A stretch of DNA of 15,068 bases from NCBI GenBank assembly GCA_003024985.2, contig PXIH01S0014710.1; one strand, 5' to 3'. The position numbers and the translations under genes are program-made. A model generated the notes under the pieces. The model was not told the origin of the DNA, searched no databases, and saw only the letters and a list, made by a program, of their open reading frames with translations. This DNA comes from Euperipatoides rowelli. Taxonomy: Eukaryota; Onychophora; Udeonychophora; Euonychophora; Peripatopsidae. This document shows positions 1-8,391 of the stretch, piece after piece; the stretch's first letter is position 1, and each line of letters opens with the position of its first letter.

Positions 1-640
1 TTTTCATGTATAAACATTTATCTTAACTTTAACCATTTTGCCACAAGAACGAATCTTGCTTAGGTGCGCGGTATTCCCCCCACTCCCCCTATACAACCAA
101 AAAAAAAAAATTATCAAAATTGTTCAACCTAGACCCGACATTCCGACACTTTGGCCAAAAAGCCCAAAATGAAATCAACATTTGTTCAATTTTGGCATGC
201 TGGACAAATCCTATTTGCCATCCCTGGCCTAATAAAACATTTTGAAAAAAAAAAAGTAATATAAATACATACGGTCGGCTATACTTAAAAATTTCAAATT
301 TGGAACTAGAAATAATTTTTAGACATTTACTGATTTTCATATTTTTTCATTATAAACAAATCAAAATCAATAACAGAAGTTAAGCAGCTTTCTCCAGTTC
401 AGTTAAGTGCTCTAGAGTTTTCTTAACACTATGACAATGCTATCGACAGTATTACAGCTGTTTGTTTTTAAGATTAAAGAACTAAAACATGAAATATTAA
501 TATAAAACAATTAAGAACTTTTTGATATTAATAGGGGCATTGTTAAGTGTTTACAGTACACACTTCATTACCAAAGTCAATAGGAGCTATTATGCAAGAG
601 GTTTTCTAAACCAGCTTTCGACACTAATCTTACTGTATTT
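1..640. other. AT-rich non-coding stretch
   Basis: No gene is recognisable. The first 240 bases are somewhat less AT-rich and contain C-runs near 77-90 and the 14-mer TTCAACCTAGACCC at about 123-136. That 14-mer recurs at about 10284, inside a transposon-like fragment, so a decayed mobile element is possible here. An 83-codon minus-strand frame at 89-340 is phenylalanine-rich and matches nothing I know. The rest is unstructured apart from a small inverted pair AAGTGT/ACACTT near 546-566. Confidence 0.6.
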
Positions 641-765
641 TTATTCATTTATATGTATAGTTTGAATAAGGCAATAATACAATGTAAAAAAAACCTACAA
701 ACAATAATTTTTTTGTTGAAAAAAATTTAATACTGTAATATTGTTTTGAGATGAAACGTGATTTT

Positions 766-866
766 TTTTTAACATGCCCAGATTGGTGTGGAGTATCAAG
801 TCTCTGTGTCCCGTTTACATTTTTAAGGGCTCCTGGGCAAACAAACCAGCTTAATTTCAAGCCCTG
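766..866 (-). mobile_element. possible end of a DNA transposon (minus strand)
   Basis: Read on the minus strand from 866, the sequence starts CAGGGCTTGAAATTAAGC and is followed by GC-richer sequence (GCCCAGGAGCCC) before the AT-rich background returns. Starts of the form CAGGG are common among hAT-like DNA transposon termini, and the composition contrasts with the flanks. No matching second terminus or target-site duplication was found, so this would be a solo or truncated end. A 71-codon minus-strand frame covers it (645-860) but does not resemble a known protein. Confidence 0.25.
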
Positions 867-2780
867 TTAATGTTTATAAACTGGCATTAATTAGCCTATA
901 CATTTTTAAAATAATTTCTTAATTATTGAATGAAATAATAGTTATAGAATATAATAAAAATAAACATAACTTGTACCAATAATTTTAATAATATTAGGCT
1001 ATGCTTAATTTAAAAATAATATTTTATATTGGAGCTCTTCTAATTTTATTTAAATTTAGCTTTGTGCCCTTGAAGGAAGAAAGATTGTTAAACTCTATTT
1101 TAGAAAGTTTAAACTTATCAAACAAAATTAATTTAAAAAAATAAAAATTGGTTATAGAAAAAATAAATGTTGAGATACCCCAACATTCCTACTGAAGATC
1201 ATAAAAGTGGCTAGTCTAAGAAAAACTAACAGTTCTGCATAAAATGGTCAACAACAATAACAACAAAAATTTAAATAAACCTTTTAAAAAAAAAAAAAAA
1301 TAGTTATCATCTGCTGGACTATTAACAGTATAAGCTTCAAACTGTTTTCAAGCTAGCTTAAAATGTTTCAAACCAACAGTATATTTTCATGGTCTTGGGG
1401 TTTTTATAATAAAGATAGTATTCTTACCATTGTTTAAGAACTTGATTAAAAAAATAGAGGTATAAGGATTTTACAGATTACCGTAATAAAAATATTAGTA
1501 AAAATAAATGTTTCAGTAAAAAAAAAGTGCTGGTAATAGAAATCAGAATGCATTTGCATGTGTCAAGACATGAAAAAGACCACTAAACTAGAGACATAAA
1601 TTATCCAAGAATTGAAATCTGACACTATGAATTTGTAACAAAGTGAAAGGTCACACAAAGGATATAAATAGATTTAGAAATTAGAAATTAATTAGGGAGG
1701 GTAATTGGTTGACAGGCTTGGGTTGTCAAGCAAATTTGTTTTAGTCAAAAGCCACAATGTTCTTTCTAAAATGACCGAGTGGATTTTAAAGCGGTCAATG
1801 AAAAAATGGAAAGTATGAACAATAAATAGATGGCCAATCCGTAAAATATTAAGAAAATGCCTCATATTATATTGCAGATGCACAGTCTAAAAAAAAATAT
1901 AAGTGAAATAGCCTATTATTAAAAAAAAAACAAAAAAAAAACACACACACACTCAGAAAAACTTGTAAAAGAAAGCCTAGTCATTTTAAAGCTTTTAAAT
2001 TTTTTAAAATTCTTCACCTTGAAAAGCTGTGAGATCAGAAAATTCAATAAGCAAGGCCTATTATTATGAAACTCACCCATTGAAAAATATGAAAGAATGG
2101 CACAAAAAAAAACCTTACAGAATTAAGCTATAGCCTACTCAAAATGATGCCAGCAAAGAATAAACTAACAAAATAAATGTTACACAACTGAGAATAAGAT
2201 GAAAAATAAAATCACTTGGAATTTTAAATATGGAACAAGTATTTAAGTAACATTATCGTGACCAATTGTTGGTCCAATCCAACGAGCTAAATTGTGGCAC
2301 ATAGAGCTTTTGCATTTACATGTGATATTTAAAATTGCATGTAAGTGTAGGGAAATGAGGTTTTCAAATATGTAATTTTACATTGCCTAAATTTGTCATT
2401 AACGAGCAACAACATTTGAGAAGAATGCAAGAATCATCAATAATCCCATAACCTTTCTCTTTTACAAGTAATACAGACTGAGCACCTTTCCTCATTCCTA
2501 TTTCACCATAAACTAAAGAAAGTTTAAAACACTTCTATAATATTTGGTAGTGTATATAAACTTTGCTCTTGGTTGTAAAAAATACACCAAAGTATCAAGT
2601 CTTAATTCAAAACAGAAAATATTAAATAATGACAATTAAAATCAAAATAATATTCACTTTTTTCTAAATTAATATTCTATGCACTTATTTTTATAAATTA
2701 AATTGGAATTCAAATTCCATTTTATAAATAAAAATTAAGAAATAGTTTAAAAAATAATTTCCCTTTACTATTAGACCAGT
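867..2780. other. AT-rich non-coding stretch with simple repeats
   Basis: No gene or mobile element is recognisable in these 1.9 kb. It contains A-runs, an (AC)6 microsatellite at 1941-1952 after two A-runs, and a small perfect hairpin GACCAA-TTG-TTGGTC at about 2259-2273. A 63-codon minus-strand frame at 1692-1883 looks like chance. Confidence 0.65.
1921..1953. repeat. A-rich tract with (AC)6 microsatellite
   Basis: Two A-runs separated by one C run into six AC dinucleotides at 1941-1952. This is a simple-sequence repeat of a kind usual in animal genomes, with no functional implication. Confidence 0.85.
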
Positions 2781-2786
2781 AGCCCA

Positions 2787-2830
2787 GACAAATAATTATA
2801 TAATTATATAGACAATAATTATATAATATT
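2787..2830. repeat. short AT-rich direct repeat, period about 24
   Basis: GACAAATAATTATATAATT is followed 24 bases later by GACAATAATTATATAATA. The unit is also internally palindromic (AATTATATAATT), so slippage or cruciform-prone AT sequence is the likely origin. Confidence 0.55.
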
Positions 2831-3382
2831 TCACTAGTAATTTCCATACCTGAATAGTCAAATTGCTAATGAGATTTTATTCCTCTATCATCATATTTAA
2901 GAATGTTAAATAGCAATACGGTAATGGTAAACATAAAAAAAACAATAAAATTTAATCTGAATAATTAAAATTGAATGATATAGGATATCACGAGTCAATG
3001 ATAATACCAGTATTATGTTAGTAAATAAATAAGTATTCCATCACAATAACAATTTATTCAATTATCCTTGGAATCAGTGTCTCAAGGTACACAAAGTCTA
3101 GTAGGGCTGACATCTCAAAGAGGCCAGATGCTTTTGAAAACTTGATCGCTAATAATCATGGTTCTTGACTACAAATCATTTAATGTTATCATTTACAAGT
3201 GAAATAAATAACAATTTCTTTTTTTAAAAATTATTTATTATTTCAATAGACTTCCCTGCTTAAAAAATAGACTTCAATTCCCCCCCCCCAGATACTTTCA
3301 GCTAGTACAGTATTTCAGCACACACTTTTATTTTTTTTGCTGCGTCATCTGTAACTGCAGTGAATCTAGAAAAAGGTAAATT
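2831..3382. other. AT-rich non-coding stretch
   Basis: Nothing gene-like is seen. There is a run of ten C at 3280-3289, isolated in AT-rich sequence. Confidence 0.6.
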
Positions 3383-3435
3383 CATGTCCAAATATTAATA
3401 ACATAATTTACCCATGTGCAAATATTAATAACAAA
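3383..3435. repeat. two-copy direct repeat, period 30
   Basis: CATGTCCAAATATTAATAACA at 3383 recurs as CATGTGCAAATATTAATAACA at 3413 with one mismatch in 21 positions. It is a small local tandem duplication with no recognisable function. Confidence 0.7.
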
Positions 3436-3479
3436 TATAATCAAGTGAATTTTTATGCTCCTCCTCCTAGCTCTCATAG

Positions 3480-3660
3480 GTTTACGTCCAAAATAGAAGA
3501 GCTGAAGATAGAAATCTTTGATGATCCATGAACGCGAACACACCCAATGATGATGAAAATGTACGATAATTTTACTGTGGTAGACATTAAGCGGCCATTA
3601 AGTCAACTCCTTACGGCGACTGTTTAGTTGTAAATTGTGATTACGCGACAAATATTATTG
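3480..3660. other. CpG-richer patch in AT-rich background
   Basis: About nine CpG dinucleotides occur in these 180 bases (for example GAACGCGAAC, TACGGCGAC, TACGCGAC), clearly denser than in the surrounding kilobases. The patch follows a pyrimidine-rich stretch ending in CTCTCATAG. It could be a regulatory element, a decayed exon or a transposon scrap. No long open frame spans it. A 13-codon frame at 3480-3518 is treated in the findings. Confidence 0.35.
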
Positions 3661-4751
3661 TGTTAGCAGATTCCTTATTAAAGAGTTAAAAATGACATGC
3701 AGAGTCAATGATTAAAATAGCTTTTGCCTATACTGTCTCTTCCAATAACTGTAGCCACATAGAGATCGTTCTCAAAATTGAAGATTATAATATTTTNAAA
3801 AAAAAAACAAGTCTGCTCAAAAATTATCCTCCATAGTTTAATGCATTTAATATTCTATTTGTTGCTTTTGCATCCATTAAAGCTAGAAACAAAGACTTTT
3901 TTTTTTTTTAAAAAAAAAAGGCCTATTATTAATCAAATCATAATACATTATCTAATAAACTACAATAAAATATTTTGGCTTTAGCTAAGTGACAAAAAAA
4001 ATTAAACATTTACAACCCTAAAAACCATTTACTATAGGCTACATAAATATAAAATACTGTTAGCCTACTAAAACTAAAAAAAAATATATTGGTGTAAATT
4101 TTTAGTTTTGGCCATTTGAAAATAAAGTAGAAAGTAAATCTAAAGTTATTTATTTTATTGATATTTAATAGTCTATTAAGCTTAGACTATTGACACAAAA
4201 AAAAATTCATTTCACTTGGATTATTTTTTATCAAATAATTTCACTAGACTATTATTTTAATATATCAATAGCCTAATCTATATTATATGTTTAATTATTT
4301 TTAATTTATGAATGATTTCTTCTTCAACTTTGAATTTTTAAGCTATTAGCCTACAATAAAGCTTTATATAAAAATAAATAAATAATAATTTTAACATACA
4401 AAATCTAAGTGGCCTATATTAAGAATATAATGTCATTATAAAAAAAAAGCACTCATGAGGGCCATGATCTACCCCAAAAAATTATATTAATTAATGATTT
4501 GTAAAATCCCAGGAATTTTTATAAATTTGAATCAAGTGAAATGGTAATAAATTAGAATTAATAAAAAAGCTAATGTTATATAATTTCCAAAATTGCAGAA
4601 GGGAGCAGACTCCTCCCATCCCCACCTTTTATACTGTAGCCTATTTTAGGATTTGTCAGCGCCCCTGCCAAAAATGTCTATGGCCCACTATGTTGTAGTT
4701 GTGCCCTTGCTTGGATGAGTGACAAGTTCTTTCCAGAGGGTAAAATGTTTT
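3661..4751. other. AT-rich non-coding stretch
   Basis: No gene is recognisable. The stretch includes an N at 3797, several A/T homopolymers and many TAGCCTA/TAGGCTA words. A slightly GC-richer segment near 4600-4735 (GTCAGCGCCCCTGCC and following) may be a mobile-element scrap, but no termini are visible. The 68-codon frame at 3778-3984 spans the N and poly-lysine tracts and looks like chance. Confidence 0.55.
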
Positions 4752-4861
4752 TCCTAGCTCTCATAGTTCAAAGATGAAAAAAAATGGTTAGTTATACCAA
4801 GGGTAGCTCATAAAGATGATTTAAATATTCAAGAAAACAAACTAAAAATGGAAACTATAAT

Positions 4862-5047
4862 ATGAAGAAAATTATAATCTGTTTTAATTTAAAACTTGCT
4901 ACAGGTGGGTTGAAAATTATTGATGTAGATCAACTTTTGATAAGCACTTGGTATAAAAATTCAGGCTGGAAGAACACATTTATTACTGGCAAGCATATAC
5001 TGTCTAGTATATTTATTGTAGTAAATGGTTCATTTCACTGTGTATAA
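4862..5047 (+). pseudogene. possible degraded LINE reverse-transcriptase C-terminal fragment
   Basis: A 61-codon plus-strand frame contains GGLKIIDVDQLL at 4904-4939 followed by STWYKNSGWKNTF. In many non-LTR retrotransposons (L1-, Jockey- and CR1-like groups) the region after the reverse-transcriptase catalytic core carries a GGL-x-x-x-D signature followed by a Trp-rich segment of the type seen here. What is visible is only this signature. No YADD-type catalytic motif, endonuclease domain or poly(A)-associated 3' end was found nearby. The frame is too short to be a functional protein, and its methionine start means nothing for a remnant. It is probably an old truncated copy. Chance resemblance remains possible, because the recognised motif is short. 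Confidence 0.33.
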
Positions 5048-6000
5048 TGTTTCAAATATTAATAAAGCTAGCTGTTAATCTAAACATTGTAGACTTTCTA
5101 AATGAGTGCATTAGGCTATACATTTTCGGTGGAGAAGATTTATGGAAGCACTCATAAATATTTCTGCATAGTCTTCAGTTATGTTTTGTAAACAATAAGG
5201 TAATATTGCTGAAATTCTTTTTGACAAGTCCATCAAGTTCCAAATTGAAAATAGAGCCGCTTTAATTAATTAAAATTAAGAAAAAAATAAAAAAAATTCT
5301 ACTCATTGGTCTGTTTAGTTTTTTTTCTTCTGTAAGATAATCAGTTTTCCAAGTTTAGTAGCCTAAATACAATAAGTTCATTTATTTTATTGACTATAGT
5401 TGGCATATTTATTGATAAATTATTTTAACTCATTTTTTTTTATCATTAGACCCCTTGTTTGCATTAGAATACATTAGCAATAAACTGTGTCCAAATTACA
5501 ACCATCTTCTAAAAGGGGAAAATACTGTGATCTTTATATTTTACATTAACAAATCAACTAATTTGTTTTCAAGAAAATCATAGAGCACTCAACAGCGTAA
5601 CTATAATTTTAGACAGTTGGGCATTTTTTATGTTCAATTTCCTATTTTAATGATTCATTCAATTCTAGTACTTGGTCTGTGAAACATTATTTTTACAAAA
5701 TTGTTAGCTTCGTCCACCCTCTATTGGAAAAATTCTGCCCAATTAAAATTTTGACTGATGAAAAAAGAAGAATTCAAAGCAATGCATAATAAGCTTTAAT
5801 TATTAACCCCTAAAATATTTTTATATTTACCAAGGAACCCCTGCTTACAAAAACATAAAAGGTTAATAGGATAGTTGGGGGAGGAATGGGAGGGTGTGTA
5901 TGCACAATTCAATAACAGTGCTGCTAAATTAGCCTATTGCCAATAAAATATATACTGTAGAGCTGCAATTTTTTTGTATGTGTGTACAAACAGTACTGTA
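5048..6000. other. AT-rich non-coding stretch
   Basis: Nothing gene-like is seen. GGAACCCCTG at about 5835 also occurs in the hAT fragment near 7458, so a scrap of the same family is conceivable. A G-rich tract lies near 5876-5898. Confidence 0.55.
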
Positions 6001-6135
6001 TACACAGTATATAGATACCGTAGGTAGAAAGATAAATACAAGTAGGTGAAAAGACAAATTAGACAGGTGGATGATTCATGAATGGATCAACAGATGGTTG
6101 GATAAAAAAGAATAACGGATGAATAGATATCTAAC
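6001..6135. repeat. degenerate GATA/GATG-type simple repeat
   Basis: The stretch is built of variants such as TAGATA, GGTAGA, GGTGGATGA, AATGGATCA and TGGTTGGATA. It looks like an aged tetranucleotide microsatellite related to the cleaner GATA array that starts near 6378. Confidence 0.5.
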
Positions 6136-6154
6136 CTAATTGGAATATGATTAT

Positions 6155-6197
6155 GTTCCGAAGCCAGTAACAGTGCCATCTACGTTCGGCACGGAAC
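6155..6197. repeat. inverted repeat GTTCCG / CGGAAC
   Basis: GTTCCG at 6155-6160 pairs with CGGAAC at 6192-6197, with additional GCC/GGC pairing inside. It lies directly upstream of the tandem stem-loop units and may be part of the same element. Confidence 0.35.
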
Positions 6198-6257
6198 TAT
6201 TTTTACAAATTTTAAGTGGTGTTTTCTCTTAAATAATAATATTTAGAAAAAATTGGT

Positions 6258-6377
6258 AACGGGCTTAAAAAAAATAAAGTTTAATGCCCGTGTAACGGGC
6301 TTAAACAAAAAAATGTTTGATACCCCTGGAACGGGCTTAAACAAAAAAAATGTTGGATGCCCGTGTAACGGGCTTAT
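6258..6377. repeat. tandem repeat, 36-37 bp units with stem-loops
   Basis: AACGGGCTTA starts at 6258, 6294, 6330 and 6367, giving about 3.3 units. Unit junctions read ATGCCCGTGTAACGGGCTTA, in which GCCCGT and ACGGGC are perfect inverse complements with a 3-base spacer (about 6286-6300 and 6359-6373). The third junction is mutated (ACCCCTGGAACGGGC). Between them lies CAAAAAAATGTT-type sequence. The array runs directly into a GATA/GACA microsatellite. Such a tandem core followed by a tetranucleotide microsatellite is known from non-autonomous Helitron-like elements such as the bivalve pearl family. The assignment here is inference. A minus-strand frame over it yields repeated FKPV, a by-product of the repeat. 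Confidence 0.8.
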
Positions 6378-6504
6378 AGACATATATAGATAGCAGATGG
6401 ACAAACAGACAGGCAGATAGATAAAGTGATAGAGATAGATAATTAGATAGCGATATAGATAGACCAAGATAGATAGACAGAGATAGATCGATAGATAGAC
6501 AGAC
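6378..6504. repeat. GATA/GACA microsatellite, left part
   Basis: Repeats of GATA, GACA and GATAGA dominate this stretch. It is interrupted by the hAT MITE and resumes at 6840 with AGACAGACAGAGATAGATA, so the array existed before the insertion. Confidence 0.9.
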
Positions 6505-6839
6505 CAGTGTTTCTTTCAGATATACCTCCGGGGTAGCTTAGCCCCCCCCGGAGCTAACCAACTGCCTACCCCCCCGGGGAAAATTTTGAAAAAATAAAAA
6601 TCATATAAAATGAAACAGAAAGTCAACAAAACCTTAGTCAACGGACACAAAGTCAACATAACGACCACTCTACTAACCAAAATAAAAAAAAGTTTATTAA
6701 ATCAGACAGAAAGGCAACAAAACTTTCAGTCAACCAGAAAAAAAAAAAGCTTATTAAAAAAATCTGTAAATACATACACCTTGCCCCCCCGAATTTGTGA
6801 AATGCCCCCCCCGGAGAAAATTATCTGAAAGAAACACTG
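6505..6839. mobile_element. hAT-superfamily MITE, 335 bp
   Basis: A perfect 17-bp terminal inverted repeat, CAGTGTTTCTTTCAGAT at 6505-6521 and its inverse complement at 6823-6839, bounds the element. Both flanks carry AGACAGAC (6497-6504 and 6840-6847), the 8-bp target-site duplication length expected for hAT. Because the target is a GACA repeat, this duplication is weaker evidence than usual. Subterminal C/G-rich tracts include CTCCGGGG pairing with CCCCGGAG near 6526-6553. The interior has an imperfect direct repeat (ACAGAAAGTCAACAAAACC near 6614 and ACAGAAAGGCAACAAAACT near 6706). The element has no transposase, so it is non-autonomous. A 72-codon frame inside (6610-6828) is Lys/Asn/Thr-rich and unlikely to be a protein. 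Confidence 0.9.
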
Positions 6840-6860
6840 AGACAGACAGAGATAGATATT
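6840..6860. repeat. GATA/GACA microsatellite, right part
   Basis: This continues the array at 6378-6504 beyond the inserted hAT MITE. Its first eight bases are the right copy of the target-site duplication. Confidence 0.85.
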
Positions 6861-7440
6861 TACTCTATATATGAGTTCAAAGTATATAGTACTGTATTAT
6901 TTTTTTTTTCACATTTCTCTTTTCACTGACCGTCTTCTTTTCACGATTTCATTTTAAAAAATATTGTTTCGTGGTACCATAGCTGTAATTTTATATAAGA
7001 AGAAAACAGCACAATTTTAGAAAAAAAAAGGCTAATTACAAAACTAGGAAAGATTACAATTCTATGAAATGGCAAACGACTATAAACTTGATTGGTCCTA
7101 CACCATACTTTAATAAAAAATAAAAAAAAACCATCAGCCTTCAAGTTTTATCAAAGCAAAACAGAGATAGTGAGGAAAGGCTAAAGTGTAAAGAATTCAG
7201 CAGGAGAAAGGAAATGTTTTAACTAACTAGACAAGTGCCCTTTTTTTCTTTTGTGGTACAATTTTCTTATCACGTCAAGTTTCAATAATTTTCTTAGATT
7301 AATTTGAAGATAATTTGATACTTTGAATGCAAAATTAAATTATATATACTTGGTTTGAAACTAAATTACTAAAATGATATAAAAAAATGCAAGAAATAAT
7401 AAATAAATAAATAAAGAATAAACACAAAACATTTTATTTG
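6861..7440. other. AT-rich non-coding stretch
   Basis: No gene is recognisable. It has homopolymer T and A tracts and ends in an (AAAT)4-5 run at about 7398-7415. The 67-codon minus-strand frame at 6941-7144 is Phe/Ile/Ser-rich with no known similarity. Confidence 0.6.
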
Positions 7441-7529
7441 TTCCATGTTTTCTAGCGGAACCCCTGATTATGTGCTGCGGAACCCTAAGGAACCCTAAGG
7501 TTCCACGGAACCCTGGTTAAGAAACACTG
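7441..7529 (-). mobile_element. solo terminus of a second hAT family
   Basis: Read on the minus strand from 7529 the sequence begins CAGTGTTTCTTAACCAGGG, followed by repeated GGTTCCG/GGAACC and AGGGTTCC motifs. This CAGTGTTTCTTAACC plus AGGGTTCCG pattern is characteristic of hAT elements widespread in animals. Inside are three near-identical GGAACCCTAAGG-type modules. The opposite terminus is not found in the window, and the bases after 7529 (CCTTAGGG) have no matching duplication upstream, so this is a truncated copy. It shares 11 terminal bases with the MITE at 6505-6839 but differs beyond that. Confidence 0.65.
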
Positions 7530-7764
7530 CCTTAGGGTCTAGTTAGTCTGTACAGTACATGTATCATATATGAAAAACGTTAAATTCAAATTATTGTTTA
7601 CAGTAAATCATAATTGCAGAGCTATTCCTTTTAACATATAAATCAATTTGATATAATTAAGATCTACATCCTGTTATTTCAATTTTAATGTCATCTGTTT
7701 TTTTTTAAAAAATAAATAAGTTAAACCATTATACTGTATATTTATTATAAAGGCTGCCAATTAG
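7530..7764. other. AT-rich stretch between hAT end and foldback
   Basis: No gene is present. It ends with the small inverted pair AATTAGG-TAG-CCTAATT at 7758-7774, which overlaps the start of the large foldback. Confidence 0.5.
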
Positions 7765-8248
7765 GTAGCCTAATTTAAACAGTCCAGTAGTCTTAACACC
7801 AGCTATAAATGTTTTTTATATTAGCCTATTATGGAAATCATAATTTATTTATTAGGCCATATACTGTAATTACATAAATTGAAAAATATTTTACACAGCT
7901 GTATATTTATAGACTAACAGGAAATAATATACAGTAATTGAATTAAAGTATCTAAAAAATTGAATTTCTTTGAAAACGATCTTGACTATGAAAAACAAAT
8001 ACAAAAATTAACTAAATTATTATTTATTGCATTTGTTTTTCAATGTCAACATTGTTTTCAAAGAAATTCAATTTTTTAGATACTTTAATTCAATTACCGT
8101 ACTGTAAATTATTTCCTGTTAGTCTACAGCTCTGTAAAATAATTTTCAATTTATTAATTTTCAGTTTATGGCTTAATAAATAAATTATGATTTCCATATT
8201 AATATAATAGCTGGTAATAAGACTACTGGACTGTTTAAATTAGGCAAC
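7765..8248. repeat. long inverted repeat (foldback) with 26-bp loop
   Basis: The left arm, 7765-8002, is the inverse complement of the right arm, 8029-8248, with a loop of about 26 bases. Aligned positions are roughly 90% identical by eye. Differences are mainly indels: an 18-base and a 7-base stretch present only in the left arm, and a CGGTA only in the right. Near-perfect blocks include CCTAATTTAAACAGTCCAGT at the base and TTGAATTTCTTTGAAAAC near the loop. No coding sequence is present. A transcript of either strand would fold into a double-stranded hairpin of over 200 bp. It could be a foldback transposon, an inverted duplication or a hairpin-RNA locus. No clear target-site duplication flanks it. 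Confidence 0.9.
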
Positions 8249-8277
8249 GTCTATTTACAGATAATTTTTTTTTTTTT

Positions 8278-8391
8278 TTGAAGTTAGCTATAAAATTACA
8301 GTATCCTACAGTAAAATTTATTTGATTGCAGTATACTGTATACTGCAATGAAATAAATTTTATTGCAAACTTTTTTATAGACTAACTTCAA
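8278..8391. repeat. second foldback, about 114 bp
   Basis: TTGAAGTTA at 8278-8286 pairs with TAACTTCAA at 8383-8391, and the arms remain alignable to the centre, where GCAGTATAC (8328-8336) and GTATACTGC (8338-8346) form a perfect stem round one T. AAAATTTATTT/AAATAAATTTT also pairs. It lies only 29 bases after the larger foldback and shares TTTATAGACTAAC with it (about 7907-7919 and 8374-8386), hinting at a common origin. Confidence 0.85.

Noticed and set aside
89-340. 83-codon minus-strand open frame, the longest in the window
   Set aside because: Phe/Ile/Lys-rich with no recognisable domain; frames of this length arise by chance.
645-860. 71-codon minus-strand frame
   Set aside because: It overlaps a transposon-like GC-richer end and then runs into AT-rich sequence; no known similarity.
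6258-6377. CRISPR-like array of repeats and spacers
   Set aside because: The units are contiguous and similar throughout, with no unique spacers, and the context is animal DNA.
6243-6467. Minus-strand frame with repeated FKPV units, which looks like a repeat protein
   Set aside because: The repeats are the translation of the 36-bp DNA tandem units and the GATA microsatellite, not a protein design.
6610-6828. 72-codon frame inside the hAT MITE
   Set aside because: The MITE interior is simple-sequence-like and its translation resembles no transposase.
6505-7529. One 1-kb hAT element joining the CAGTG end at 6505 with the CACTG end at 7529
   Set aside because: The termini match for only 11 bases, the flanks give no target-site duplication, and 6505-6839 already forms a complete element.
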